A stretch of DNA of 64,000 bases from Flammula alnicola (GCA_015499995.1 JADNRV010000008.1:124001-188000), one strand, 5' to 3'; shown: positions 1 to 12,556, counted from the first letter of the stretch. The notes: a model not told the origin generated them from the letters alone. Translations and numbers: made by a program.

Positions 1-2560
1 GAGTATCAAAAACTCTTGCGAGAATGGGCATACCAAGAGTATCAGGAAGTTCAACTGGGTCGCTCGACTGGAAAAGTTAAATTCGCAATGATCTATGTCT
101 TACGACATAACATCCGCAATATTCTAGAACGACATGAATTGGCTTACCGATCCTGAAGCTACTGGCCTCCCTTTGGGTCTCGCATGGAAGCCTTCGCAGA
201 GGCACCCTGTCAATCCCTCAAGCTTATGACGACGACAGGAGTCGCCCAGATCTTCTTGAAACACATTGACCGCTCATTGGGCTTGATATTAATTAGTCTT
301 CTTTGACACAAATAATAGAAATGACTATTCCTCCCTTCATCAGGCTTGCACCAGCCTTCATCCTGTCTGTGATTCAAATTTAAGGAACAAATCTTAGTGA
401 TTGCTACAGTCGAGCGGAGGCATGTTGGTGGTCAATCCTTAGGTCAAACTCGACCCCAAACCCCTTTTCTTGACAATACACGGAAAGACCGATTTGAGAA
501 CGACTTTCTGGACATTCTCGAAGTCAAGTCCAAAGTACTTGAAGAATAGACGTTCCAAGAATTTTGCTTCTCCAAAATCTTTCTCACGGACAATCAAGCG
601 ATATCGCCGTATGATTTGACGACCAACTCAACTGTGCGACACTTTTCCAGTCAACCGCCACGGCTACGACATTGATGTAGACACCATGCACATTCTTCGG
701 AGGGTCTCCTGGCGAACTCTTGTTTCTTCAGATGCCTACTTTTTCCCCAACCCGTGCCTTCCGACCAAAACCTTTCCTGTCCTGTATTTATCGTGATAAT
801 ATGAATGGAATCAGGTCCTGGAGCATCGAATCGCCTATGTTGATCCACCCTACCCTCTAGCCAAAGCTCAGGAACTCGTAGAATGGTACTTAGAATGATG
901 GATGTCGTTCACTCGCCAGATTTGTCTGAACCGGCCTGAATACTCTGCTAGATGCTAGTGGTCGCCTCGGTCTGCGCGTATCTACTTGTTATTGTTGACC
1001 ATGGACCACGTTATTCACTTCCGAACATCTATCTCCACACGAGCCGTTGTGCCTAGTCTAGGACGTTAAATGTCCATCTTCACGCCGGCTTCGCTACCTC
1101 GCCGGGACCGTTCGACACCCCGACCTTTAAAGGCCATGGATATAAGGTCATCATCTACCTGAAAATGCCCGCCTCTCCTGCTGCTAGTGGCTTCGTGGAG
1201 TTTGAACTTACTACACCGGAACTCTCGGGGGCATGTAAAGAAGCTCGTCTTGGTCAACTGTATGGTGAAGGCGGATAGACTATTGGAGTTAAATTTTCCT
1301 CCGAAGAACGACCCCCTCGATGCTGTCAATAAAGGCGACTCAGTAAAGGCGATGGTCAATTTAGCTGCGGGTGATGAGAACTGCCGTCCAGATATTTTTT
1401 GGACCGTCTTATGAACGGATTAGATACGCGCAGCCGCGTTGGCGTATCTGGTGAATGCTAATTATGATCCTTTCATCGCGGAGGGCTCTCAGACGGTTAA
1501 TATGTCTATATGAATGGCAGATTCATAATAATGGGAGAAGCAGGGCTTGGATGATCGCGATTCGCAAATGTGCACACTGCACAGGCAGCGAGGGAATTTA
1601 CACTTCGATATCTCCATCTCTTGATTGTGCAAACTGGATTTCATTCTCGTGCATCCCGGCAGGATGTGCGTGGTATATTACCTTTAGCGCCACCTCGAGA
1701 CTTTAATCACGAATGGCTTATCCGCTTCTCAGCTTGGATAGAAAGCGTGAGCAGTGAATATTCGGAGCTTCACTTACTGGGTAATAGAAATTTCTCGTGA
1801 GCCTTGCAGATATCTCCACATTAACCGCCGTGTCTTTCTTACGTCTGACTAACTCCACACCTTACTACCGTCCTGCTTTTTGAAGGATGCCACCAGATAG
1901 TTGGCTACGAGTGGATAGGTGCGCTTGCTGCACGGACGGGCCAAAGTCATGAACTCAACATGAGCGCCTGACGTTGCAAAATATGCTCGAATGAACTTCC
2001 GCGATACTAGAGACTATAAGAAACTTGCACTTCTCGATTGGATTTGATGATCATGTCTTGCGTCTGTCCGTACCTAACGAGGAAGGTTGTGTAGGTATTC
2101 GAGAATTTTTCGGTGGAGATTGCCTTAGCTCCAACCTCTGACGGAAAGGATATTTATATAAATTGTCCGTCCATCTCACTTGACCATTCTATATACCGTG
2201 AAGATTTGTTTGGAGATGCAGGAAGTCTGTATTGATGTAATACCGTGAAAACTTTTCAGGTAAATTGAAAGAATGGAAGAAGAATAATTGGAGCCTGAGG
2301 GTACCTCAACTATGGCGAACTTACCGTGCAATAAAAATCTTCTCCACATTTCTGTCAATGAAGCTTGTTAATACTTGGAAGGCGAATACCCGAGTCAGTC
2401 TGACAGAACAATTGGATGCGGGCTCATGCATATTAATGCGTTATCCCAAGAGACATGACCGTGGGAACGGACGGCAATCCCACCTGTTTTTAGCTCGAAG
2501 TTGCATGCTTGTCATGTCGACGTCGAGTTCATTAGCTTTCCAACCGTCTTACTTTTCAAT
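1..2560 (+). other. Decayed coding-like DNA, no intact gene
   Basis: Short open stretches in several frames read like former protein, but stops and frame changes interrupt them every few dozen codons. Examples lie at 1-153 (a 50-residue tail ending in a stop), about 640-1000, 1187-1414, 1570-1800 and 2265-2570, mostly on the plus strand. No start-to-stop gene with plausible GT-AG introns could be assembled and no family motif was recognised. The first piece may be the 3' end of a gene that begins before the window. The rest looks like one or more old pseudogenes. A protein-level search of the spliced pieces would be needed to name them. Confidence 0.4.
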
Positions 2561-2601
2561 TCTAGGCTAAGTGCGACTTCAAGCTTCAATACCGCTGTTG
2601 A

Positions 2602-4092
2602 ATGGAAACTCTCCGACGACTCCAGACAAATCGAGATGCCTTGTTAGAACAATACCACTCCAATTTGGAGGACGTTTACACTCTACAGGACACCTTAATT
2701 CAGGACGTTTTGCCTACTGTCGCCGATGAGCTTGAACTTAGTCCAGAGATCCAGGAATGGGCGAAAGAATGGCTTTCTGATACCTGTACGTAACATTGTT
2801 TGTGCGGGATGTTTCTATGCGTACCAACAATTCGCTAAGCCTCCATCTTCCGCATTTCAAGAGTGAGTCCTTCACTATTTACGGACAGCGGGTGCTGAAA
2901 CTCTCAATCCTTCCAGCGCAACAAATTTACTCGATCCTTCTCTTTGGAAGCTATCCAAAAGAACCTGCTATGGCGTCTGTCCAATCTGTGGCCAGTGGAA
3001 CCTCCGTCATTGATACCCAACCTTCGCTGCCTTCCGACCGACATCCGCGACCGATTTGGCAGACCTATAGTGGTTGTTGAGGCTTCGCCAGTCAATGAAA
3101 CTGTCGAGGCTCAGAAACGCTCTGTTATTCGGGCCTTCGAACAGCTGAGGATACATCTGAAGAGGTTGTACGACAGCTCACAAGACCACCGAAGGCCGCC
3201 TCTTCAGTATGTGCTTTTGCTCGACTTGGGCCAACTATCACTACAAAGCATAGTAAGTCTCCAGACGTAATATTCTTATTGATCTTGTCTCAAACCTCAA
3301 GCCGTTTATCAGAACATTGACTTGTTTACGTGGACGGTTCGCGAAATCGTACCCCGGTTCCCTGGCATGCTCGCAGGAGGTAAGTCTTTGCCTGGGATTT
3401 CCGAAATCATGACAGCAATAAAACGTTTTACTAGTTTTTATGCTCAATTACTCTTGGGCTCACTCGGGTCTCTGGACTATTTTTAAGTATGTATATTTCT
3501 TGCAGCGCCGTCTCTATCGGTCTCATTTGACCTCATAGGCGTTTATTACCCGAAACTGCTCTCTCTCGAATATTCTTTCCATCAAATCAGGAATTGATTG
3601 AATATTTCACACCGTCGGCTTTACCTTCAGGTAAGGAAGTCAGATTTGTTCTTTATATGATGTTGACCAATAAACGTAGACTACGGCGGGAATCTACCTT
3701 CATTAGCACGTCTCGAGGATCCAATACGTCCCGAGTTACCACAGCCTTTAGAAGAACCACCTATAGCACCTCCGGAAAGCCCAGCTCCAATACCAGTCAA
3801 CCCTTCATTTATTTCGATGTCTTGGTTGTCGCCAACTTCGATCTTAAATCCATTTTTTGGATACCCAGTGTCAGTCCCTTCAAGTCGTGGCCCTCCATCC
3901 TTCCGCCATGGCCGACGAAGAAAGCGAGACCTTATCCGAACTCTTGCCACGCTTTTTTGGATGCGATGGCGGAAACACATTACATTTGCTCTGTCTGTTG
4001 CAGTTGCTCTCGTCATCCTCAGCCTTGGGTTCAGGAAGGGAAAACTGCGTCTCCCTCGAAGCTTTTCTCAAGCCATCTCCATCTCTCGTTGA
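2602..4092 (+). CDS. SEC14-like CRAL-TRIO phospholipid-transfer protein
   Basis: Seven exons (2602-2785, 2840-2862, 2917-3252, 3313-3379, 3435-3486, 3539-3630, 3680-4092) join to a 388-residue protein. The N-terminal helical CRAL-TRIO-N part has the SIFRISRRNKF and LEAI segments that match the usual LLRFLRARKF pattern. The lipid-binding core shows DRFGRPIVVV, then QYVLLLDLGQLSL, FPGMLAGVFMLNYSW and the C-terminal SDYGG, in family order. Such proteins bind and exchange phosphatidylinositol and related lipids between membranes and feed phosphoinositide synthesis. Unlike yeast Sec14, this protein carries a Pro/Ser-rich linker and a basic patch followed by a hydrophobic segment of about 18 residues near the C-terminus, so it is probably tail-anchored. 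The start is the first Met in frame. Family assignment is strong; the lipid ligand is not known. Confidence 0.88.
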
Positions 4093-4391
4093 TCCCTATT
4101 TAATAGGCGTTTATTTTGAAGTCAACGTCTTCCACTGCTGTAATACACTGCCATACAGCTACATTCTCAGATTCTCTTTACATTTGCTATCACCCCTCAA
4201 GGCGGCATGACGAGTTCTCGTTGTTTTGCGGCTCGTTCTGTCACGGATCCTTCTTAACTACAAGGATTTAAACCTACGTATACAATTAGCCTCGGCAAGC
4301 TAATACATCTAAAATCACGCAAAAGTGACTATGACTATGTGGACTATCAATATACAGTTTCATAAATTCATCGCAGAATCCGGCAAATAGT

Positions 4392-5722
4392 TTATAGGAA
4401 GTATTCCGGAAGCTAGATGAGTTGGTGCGCGTTACGACGCATGTTTGTTAAGTATGGTAAACAATGATCCATAAAGAGCATTAAGACGTACCTTCCCACC
4501 AGCATTCTGCGCAGCTTGTTGATTAGGTCCATCTCTCTCGTTCTCGGGTGCAGCCTCGAAAACGTTAAAATACATTGAACCTCCTGGCCCCACTTCAAGT
4601 ATGCTTGCTGAATTACCGCATCTGTAGCAGTAATTCGGTGCCGACCAAACAGTAGAAAGGTGCTTGTCGAAAAGGGAAGAGTACCCCTCCATACAGAGCT
4701 GGTGTGCGCGAAGAATGTGGGACATGTTGTTCTCGTCGAGAAACTTGTACACGACGCCAGAACCGAATGTATACCCTGCTCCTCTAAGTCATCATAAGTC
4801 ATTGATGCTCGACGGGTCAACGGATGCATCTCACCTTGGTGATATCGCAAAGTCTTCTTTCTCTGGGTCAGGATCCGACCATACCAAGTCTGCCATGGGG
4901 CCATCATGTGGTATTTCTACGGGAATGATCAGATGCAAATATAATCACGTCAAGATCATGAACCGCACCTCTAAATCGGTCAAATACTTTAATTTGATCA
5001 ATGGAGTGTATTGAGGGTGAAAGGCCTAGCAGCGGTCATTTGTGAGGAGTAACCAATGCGATTAAACTTAAGACGCACCTCCATGAACGCAAAATATCCG
5101 ATCATCGATGACAACGGACAATGTCAAGAAGTCGAACATATCCGTGAAGTAGGTCCAAACGTGGGAAGAGCCATACTTCCGGATGCATTCTGTGTAGAAC
5201 CCGTACGACTTTGAAGCGGATAAGAGAATGCATCACTGTTGTCCAGTACTAGAAACTGACTTGTGTGACTGCTCTCGATTCGTGGTTCCCTCTAATCAAC
5301 TGGACGCGGTCCGGATATCGGAGCTTCAGACAGGTAAGGAGGGATATCGTTTCAACGCTGAATAATCCACGGTCCACGTAGTCGCCTGAGGAAATGTCAA
5401 GCAATGTTCAACTTGGTTCGATTGCATAGCGCACCAAGGAAGAGATAATTTGTATTTGGCGCGTAGCCTCCTATACGAAATATTTCTATCAAGTCGTAAA
5501 ATTGTCTAGAGTGTCGTTCAGGTATGGAGAGGGAACGAGTCGAAGGATGACTCACCCATGTATGTCACCAACAACCGTGACTGGCGCGGTGATATGGACG
5601 ACGTTGGACTCGCGCATAAGGACCTCCTTTGTTTTCTCGCATATTTCTCGTAGCAAAACCTCGTGTAAGAGTTGTTTTCGTAGTAGTTGCTGAATGCATG
5701 CGTCAAGATCGAAAGGAGCCAT
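4392..5722 (-). CDS. PPG1: Ser/Thr protein phosphatase, PP2A-like PPG1 type
   Basis: Eight exons on the minus strand give a complete PP2A-family catalytic subunit. The metal-binding and catalytic signatures are all present in order: GDIHGQFYDL, GDYVDRG, RGNHESR, HGGLSPS and [11 protein letters not shown]. The segment [15 protein letters not shown] and the ending LPEYFL point to the PPG1 branch rather than PP2A, PP4 or PP6, whose tails differ. In yeast PPG1 acts in glycogen accumulation and works with the Far (STRIPAK-like) complex. The C-terminal Tyr-Phe-Leu is the conserved tail whose terminal leucine is carboxymethylated in relatives. Here that tail is encoded by a separate last exon of only a few codons (4392 to about 4411). 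The start is the ATG ending at 5722, giving M-A-P-F-D-L-D as in the family. Confidence 0.92.
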
Positions 5723-5912
5723 TTCTACTGCAAATAAATTCAGGAGACTTTGGCCAGATCGTTTCTTTGCTCCTATTTGGTGACAGCCCTGTCCCGAAAA
5801 GCTACCTTGGCGCAGTTGGCTTGCTCGGTACTTTGAACAGGAGAGTTTGTCTTAAGAATCTCTTCTCTTCTCTGTAACTCTCTGATGTGAATCATTGGTG
5901 GGTAATCTCTAT

Positions 5913-6358
5913 ATGAATTCTTTTCTTGTCTCCCAAGGATTCAGAGCGGCATGCCTGAGCATCCGCGCATCTTCCAAGTTCCCACTGGCTATTTTCTTTG
6001 GCGTTTTCGTTCTTCAAGCTTTCCATCGACCGACCATGCATCTCCAAGAAATGGCACTGGCGAGGTAATTCGATCAGACTTCGCAGACCGCAGCACGGCT
6101 TACCATCGCGATTTTCTCGCATTTTATTTGCCTTGCATTTTTGACTTGGATTCTTAACTGTTGGATTATCTTTGATTGACTTTCTAATTATTTTACTTCC
6201 TTCCCCCGTTACTAAGATGGCAAGAGCTCGCAGGTCACTCCGGGACCATCAGGTGGGTCCGAGTCGGCGAGGCCGAGGGCATCGTATTTATCCCTGGTTC
6301 GTCTTGTGTATTAATCATTTTGGTCAAATTAGATACAGGACTCATAACGATCTTCAAT
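5913..6358 (+). CDS. Possible small spliced membrane protein
   Basis: An ATG at 5913 opens a frame of about 50 codons with one hydrophobic segment (KFPLAIFFGVFVLQAF). It ends at a plausible donor (GTAATT at 6065). A second coding-like piece starts after an acceptor at 6216 and continues through WVRVGEAEGIVFIPG to a stop near 6358, perhaps with one more short intron. The joined product would be 85-100 residues with one membrane span. It lies head-to-head with PPG1, 190 bp from its start. No family was recognised. The first intron would be about 150 nt, long for this window, so the model is weak. It could be an untranslated leader or a relic. Confidence 0.28.
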
Positions 6359-6359
6359 A

Positions 6360-7586
6360 GCTGATTAATTCCGTCATCCGACGTGACATATGACCTCGTT
6401 GCACTTCAAGCTCCTGCAGGCTCGTTCAAGCATTCAATTTCGTCTCCATAAAGTGCCCGGCTTCTCATCGGGGTTATAAGTTCGCACAAAAAGATGACGG
6501 TGCGCATGTTCACAGCCTCAAGATAATTTCTTGCCTCAATTTTAGCTGACCAAATTTCCGGATAGCAGCATAATCATTCCAGTAAGTACATCCATAGTGT
6601 CATCGTGCAGATGGACGGCACGTAGGATGAGACTTGAAGAAAATTTCTACACCTAGATTCTACACAAGACTGTGGTCCTTTTTGCTGAGCGTCTTGCACG
6701 ACTCCTTTCAGCTCCTCTTCAGATCCGAACGCTTATTCAACTGGACCCTAGGGTCTTTGACCATTTCAAATTGTAACATTCACAGCTCCGCCTTAATCCA
6801 TCCGCTGAGAAATCCAGACACCCTGATAGGTACGGCCCATTTTCTCTCACGTCGATACAAGTTTTCGTGGCTAAGGTTATGGTTTCGTAGAAGGTCTGAG
6901 TTTTTTCCTCCTTGTCACGGCAGAACTACCGGCATCAAAGGTAATTATGCTGTCAGGTATCGGAAAGCAAGTGTGCGAACACAGCATTGATGCCCCCATA
7001 CATATTGTCGAGTTCAGTTATGACATATTTGACACCGTGGTGCCTAACCTCTTTTAGTCTCGCTTTTCTCGATGACTTTCCATGTTGACTCCCGAATCTA
7101 GAGTTTTGGAAGGCACGCATCTTCACATCTTCAGATCCATTCAGGCCTGATTCCTCGAATTATAGCTCAAAGGGTTTCCGATGTATGATTTTCCAGGCGA
7201 CTGATCTGAGGATATCCTTCAACGAGGTGTTCTCTAGTGGCCTGCCTTCGAAGGTGCGTAGTCTGGGAAGCTTCTGTAGCCATAATTCTTAAAGCAAAGT
7301 CGAGGCGACTAAGTTCGAAATAGTTGCTGCCGTGGATAACGGGCTCTTCCGTCTTTCGGTACCCCAAGAATCGAAACGAGCAATGATCTCGCGGATTCTA
7401 CTAGCCCGACCCGATGACCTTATAATTGCCAAGTTGGTTCGATGACACCTCGGCGGTTCCGTCCTATTAAAGGGCGGCTAAGCTTCCAATCGTTCCTCGG
7501 TCATTTTTTCCACTGAGCTACCACTCGAGCCTGCACCCCAAAATACCATTCCTCTTCGTCCCGTCCCCTAATTCGCTGTCGTCATT
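6360..7586. other. Coding-like remnants and promoter of the C2H2 gene
   Basis: No intact gene is seen. A 30-codon open segment near 6674-6775 (plus strand, including ERLARLLSAPLQIRTLIQL) and another near 6950-7055 look protein-coding in composition but do not join into a model. A 66-codon open frame lies on the minus strand at 7167-7367. The last few hundred bases before 7587 are probably the promoter and leader of the zinc-finger gene. Confidence 0.3.
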
Positions 7587-8557
7587 ATGTACCAGCGCGA
7601 CCCACGTTCTTATGCCTACGACGACCAAAACACTGCCTACCCATCAGGTCATATACCCCATCAGAGCGCAGACCATGCAACAACAGGTTATCACCAGCAT
7701 GATGGCTCCAGTCATTACTATGTGGCACCAGAGCATGGGATTGGTGGTACCAACGACCGTACGTACTCAGTCTACTGTCATTCCTACGGGCTACTAACAT
7801 TGCTGAAGCCGCGAACTCATCTTCTCCATACTTTCGCAGCATGACGCCATCTCTTGTTTCAGCAAATCGATACCCTAACGCCAGCCGTACAGGTGATACG
7901 CGATATTATAGCTCACAGCAGGGCTTTGGAGGGCCAGCCTCGGCGTCCGTCTCCCAGCCTATGTATGCGCCCCAAAATGCGCCCTACCCACCTCAGTTTC
8001 TTCCTGCTTTAGATGAACGCTCGTTGCCTCTAGGCCACAGGGCCCAGCCCCAGATCCCATTCATCCCTACGCCCTCTGAAATCGCGAACACTTATTCTAA
8101 TTATCCTCACCAAGGGAGCACGCCGCGTTCACCTACCATTCCAGAAGACCCGTATTCGTCCTCTCTTGACTATCCTGCTCCACCGCACATGGTTCCTTCT
8201 TCTCATGCGAGCCACCGTCCTTCCCGCCTTGCGACTGGGCGTCCACGCACTATATCTGCAGCAGCGACTAGTACGTCCCCTACTTCTGCTTCGTCTCCCT
8301 CAGGCGAACGATTTCCTTGCGAGAAGTGTGGCAAGACGTTCTCAAGGTCTCATGACCGCAAACGACATCATGAAACGCAGCATACTCCTATTCCTGTTAT
8401 GCACACTTGCCACCATTGTCAAAAAGAGTTTAGCAGGTAAGGTCCAAGGGCTTGGTCTCGATTTCCCTTGATTAAGATCGATATGCTTTTCTCTCTCCCT
8501 TTCAGAGCTGATTCACTCAAAAGGCACCTAGATAACGGGTGTGATATGCATTCGTAA
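7587..8557 (+). CDS. C2H2 zinc-finger transcription factor
   Basis: Three exons (7587-7758, 7809-8436, 8506-8557) encode about 283 residues. The first 210 residues are low-complexity, rich in Tyr, Pro, Ser and Gln, typical of fungal activation regions. The C-terminus has two adjacent zinc fingers: the first CEKCGKTFSRSHDRKRHHETQH (2-12-4 spacing), the second starting CHHCQKEFSRADSLKRH and closing with a Cys in place of the last His (C2HC). The second finger is split by the last intron. Such small C-terminal two-finger factors are common in mushrooms and bind DNA in the nucleus. The target genes cannot be told from the sequence. The first intron has a clear CTAAC branch site. The ATG is the first in frame. 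Confidence 0.85.
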
Positions 8558-9297
8558 CTTTTAGAGACGACCCATTGATTGTTGTTGGTGAGTTCACGAC
8601 TCTCAAATCGGCTTGGGCCTAATTTTCCATTCTTCTAGTTGCATCTTGTTTTCCTCCATCTATGTATATCCGCCTATACAGTAATACTTCTTAGTTCAAC
8701 ATCGGTTCCCACATCAGTTTTGGGCTACTCTAGAAAGATCAGTTCCGCGGACGGTTAAAAGTATTTGTGGGGCGTGTACAAGATGTCAGCTACTATTGCT
8801 GATGGGGTTATGTCTATCCGTCGAATAGTACGATCTCCGAATAGCTAAAGATACACCACCATTTGTAGAAAATATGATCTCAACAATGCCAAAAATGATG
8901 GGGACCATCCCTCGCCCGAACACCTCTGCAATACCCAGCCCATGTCGCCAACATATGATCCCCAAATTGCTGTTAGTGATATGATCAACAGGTTGATGCA
9001 ATATGGGGATCTACATATGTCTACCAGACGTGATCTGTCCACAGATTTTCTCAACATATGGGTGAGAGCTGTGACCCACACGTTGATAATGTCGCTGACC
9101 AGCGACCATCGTTCTTCGACATCCTTCAACTTGTTTTCTTAGACGCATTCGGCAGCAGCCGTGGGACAGAAAAAGCCAGTGGTTCGTTTCATTCTTTTTC
9201 TGTTTCCTTCCAAGTTCCCACCTGTCCCTCCCTCTTCTCTTTCGTGTGTGGTGCTCTTTCTGTCTTGGCAAACTCTTCGCTCTTTACTGCAATTAAC
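8558..9297. other. Intergenic, nothing recognised
   Basis: The 3' flank of the zinc-finger gene. Only short shadow-like open frames are present on both strands, and no RNA gene or repeat was noticed. Confidence 0.5.
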
Positions 9298-10128
9298 AAT
9301 GGCCTCTACCAACGGATCATCACAGACTTGTGCATTCCAGTCTTCCTCCAACCTTTGAGGACTGCAACTTCGGTTCTGACGAAAGCTCTGACTCGCTGGC
9401 AAGCAACCAGCGTTGGCCGGCTCCGCAGATTCGGGTTTGCTTGCACGCACCATCGGCGGATTCACAAGTGAGCTGGCAAATGCTTGTCGCCTTGCTCTGC
9501 GCCACAAGGGATAAGCTGCAGTTGTCATTGACCAGCGTACAACAGTAGAAACTGTCGTAAGGTACAAGTGTCTCATAAGCTTTTCCTCTCCTGGCAATGC
9601 TAATCTTGCCAAATCTTTGCGTAGGCGCCTCCTGTTCACCGTAACCGGCGCTACCTCCTCCCTTTCATGCAACGGCGCCCAATCGAGAATCCACCTTGAC
9701 CGTATCGTTGCCGTGTCCTCCGTTTCACCTTCAACGAAGCTTTGATGGTATGTTCAGTATTTTATCTTTCTATGAAACTAATTAACTGTTTATGGTGCAA
9801 AAGTTGCGGTCACCGTGGAGCTTTCGCAGGTGCGCTTCCGAGGTTAAGAAACTGGTGAGAGTGTTATCGTTTACTCGATTTTTATTCCTTTCTAACGTTC
9901 TCTGGCCAGTAAAATCGGCCGCTAGTGCATGCCGCGCAGTGTGTCGATCTTGAGCTCAAGAGAATTGCGGATGCCAAGGGTTCTCTGGCGAATGTGGCGT
10001 GGTACGACTTTCTTATTCAACCAGACGGCCTTAACCCCTGCTTATGGTTTCATCAGTTGCAGGAATTTCCCGCTGGGAACTGTCAACAGGGCGATAACAT
10101 GATTATAAATGGGAGGGGCCGCGCTTGA
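9298..10128 (+). pseudogene. Decayed gene of unknown family
   Basis: An ATG at 9299 starts a 19-codon frame that ends in a stop. Just downstream another frame has strong protein character: SADSGLLARTIGGFTSEL, continuing LALRHKG, then an in-frame TAA, then AAVVIDQRTTVETVVR. Further pieces follow after apparent introns (about 9600-9745, about 9805-9845 with VAVTVELSQVRF, and 9925-10128 with DLELKRIADAKGSLANVAWYDF). The in-frame stop and frame changes mean it cannot encode one protein as written. I do not recognise the family. The long ORF on the opposite strand (9139-9672) is a composition shadow of these pieces. Confidence 0.45.
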
Positions 10129-11966
10129 GGAAGGAGTCGCTCTGTGAAATCCCCCACTACCCCTTTCCGTGTACATACCATATTTTACATAAATGAAACC
10201 CTTTTTTTTTCTACCACTGCGAGATGGAACCAATCCTCAAACCATCAAGCTCCACGGTGTCTGAATGATAATTTCAACAAAGCACACATATGTAAATTGT
10301 ATCCCTGGAGCACTGGACAGGGGATGAATAATGTATAAAGCCAGTGTGGACACTCATCCATGCCCATTATGTCGCGCCCAGATGGTCCCCACATAGAACC
10401 TGGCACCAGACTGCCATTAGGGCTGTGCCGACATGGGACCTATGTTGGCAGGTGGGCCGTATCGCATGTGGAAACATGGTGGTCACATCACTGATCCCAT
10501 ATCACACCCATCTTTTTACATTTTGGCGGTGTAGGCAAACTCTTCATGTACGGCATTCTGCGCAATAGTGGACGTTAGATCTTAGATGAACAAGAACGGA
10601 ACACGTTTGCCTACAAATCCGATCTTTCCTTTCCTTGATCTCCATCGGATCCGACGACCTACATACAGCTCTGTTCAATTATACAATCCAAGACAGCGGA
10701 CAATGAAAGGGATTTTCGTCGCTTTCCCTCGTGGATGTCAATAATTTAATGCTATGATTAGGCACGATCGTATTGACTTACTCTGGCCACCACATTGAAT
10801 ACAGTAGGGTGGGATACTTTAGGGCGATATAGTGGGGGTCCTCGCGCTAAGTGAACACGATGTATACGTAGTCACATCTATTAAAATTTCGTACCGCCGG
10901 CGTTATGTAAGTGAGTCAAATACTCATAGATTAACGCGAATGTGAAAAGCATATATCTATATCTATATTCGCGCTAAGTTTCCCACGCGTACCCATCGTG
11001 TCAGAATCGCTTGCGAGGCCGAAATTTCGGCTTAAGCTGGGTTTTTTGGCACTAAAAGGGAGCTTCGGAGGTTTCTTCATCCTCTTGCAGCTAAGAATTT
11101 GAGATCGTCGAGAGCTTTCAGGTGCAGGGGCGCGTTCTTCTGCTGTTTATATGTTTGGCATCAGCATCCGCTTACGTAAGGCATTCAGTGCTCCACTTCT
11201 TTTGCCGAGCCGCTTACGATGCAAATGTGAGTGGGATACTATAGTCATTCTGCCAGTCCCGATTCATAACCCAGGCTGTCATTAGTACATGCACCTCCAA
11301 CTCAGGGTTCCTAAATATATGAAGAGATTTCTCCAGTGGACCAAGCCGACCAGTACAGTAACCTATGTAAGTACAACTTTAAGCAATTCTGATTCAGCGA
11401 GGATCCGTGCGGAGCACGGAGATGCGCTAGGGTCTTCTTCATACCCACGTGGAGGTCTGGTCTTTGGTTTTAAACGTTGGAGATGAGAACAAAGAAAAGA
11501 ATCAAGAACTGCGGTTTTCGTAAGATCTCGTTTCTACAAGAAATTCGAAGTTCATATAAGTGTATGAGGCCTCTTACAACGTGATTTTCAATAAATAGCT
11601 CCAGCTGGGAGAGTTCGGGACTCGGAGGGAAGACTCCGATGTACCTGCAGTATGTCAGTGGTTCGACGTCTGGTCGGCTGTATACGATTGAAATCGGGTA
11701 GAAATGTGACTAAAGACGGGGTCATTATTGCTCACTCACGTTGGTTCTACAACCAAGGTAAAACATTCCAATTCCGCGATGCTCCACAATCAATCCACAA
11801 TTGTTGATCGACGTGAGATGATCGCCCTTGAGCTAAAAATAGATCGACTCCAAGTATCAAGTATCTCAAAATACAATATTTCGTTCAATATCAACATAAA
11901 TTTCGACCGATTCATACAAGGACGTTAACTAGATCCCCCAAATAATTCCACCCGAACTACGATCAA
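10129..11966. other. Intergenic, AT-rich, no gene seen
   Basis: About 1.8 kb without a supportable gene. It contains a short TATC-type simple stretch near 10950-10970 and scattered short frames only. This is the 3' side of the hydrophobin gene. Confidence 0.5.
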
Positions 11967-12472
11967 TCAAAGGTTGAGGTTAATGGGAGTGCAACCAAGA
12001 GCAATAAGCCCATTCTACGAGACATCTAGTAAGCTTATTGTGCGATTCATGAATTAAAAATAAACATACGAAAGAGTCGTTCGTGCAGCATACCGGCTGG
12101 GCAGAGCAGGAGGTGCCGCTAGCGCCAACGACGGTGATGGGGGAGCAGGTAACTTTAAAAAGAGATTTTAAGTTAATGAACTCTCATTACGGTTGTCGAA
12201 CATACCACCGACGAGGCCAGTAACGCTGCCAATAGGAATGCCCAAGAGACCGAGGAGGGTACTAACAACGCTTGAGGTGGCCTAGCAGACAATAAAAACA
12301 TGGTTGTCAGTACATTTGAATATCACTCCTCGATAGATAAACTGACGGATTGAGTGGAGTCGCAGCACTGGATGCTGCCGGTGTTGCATTGGTCGCTCTG
12401 GCGGGGAAGAACACTGGCAGCCGCAAGGATGGGAAGAGCGAGGACAAAGACAGAAGAAGCGCGAGCGAACAT
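11967..12472 (-). CDS. Class I hydrophobin
   Basis: Four exons on the minus strand join to a 110-residue secreted protein. It starts with a signal peptide (MFARASSVFVLALPILAAAS) and then carries all eight hydrophobin cysteines in canonical order: one in DQCNTG, a CC pair in IQCCDS, single Cys in VTCSPI and GTSCSAQ, a CC pair in PVCCTN, and a last one in ALGCTPI; the first cysteine was counted from the mature N-terminus. The stretch LLGLLGIPIGSVTGLVG between the third and fourth Cys is typical of class I basidiomycete hydrophobins. These proteins self-assemble into amphipathic rodlet layers on aerial hyphae and fruit bodies. It ends NLNL-stop, the usual tail. Intron positions match those of other mushroom hydrophobins, with one just after the first CC pair. 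A TATA box lies 85 bp upstream of the start. Confidence 0.96.
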
Positions 12473-12556
12473 GTTGAATTTGTTTGGAGGTGGAGAGATT
12501 GCTTTAGCTGAACTGTTTGTTGTTCGACTGAAGAACGTACTGCAGACCAGCGACCT

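Noticed and set aside
3594..4103. 169-codon plus-strand frame over the SEC14-like gene
   Set aside because: It runs through an intron and the last exon in the wrong frame; the CRAL-TRIO frame explains the region.
9139..9672. 177-codon minus-strand open frame
   Set aside because: It is the reverse-strand shadow of protein-like plus-strand pieces (9298-9745), is full of Arg and Ser runs, and shows no domain.
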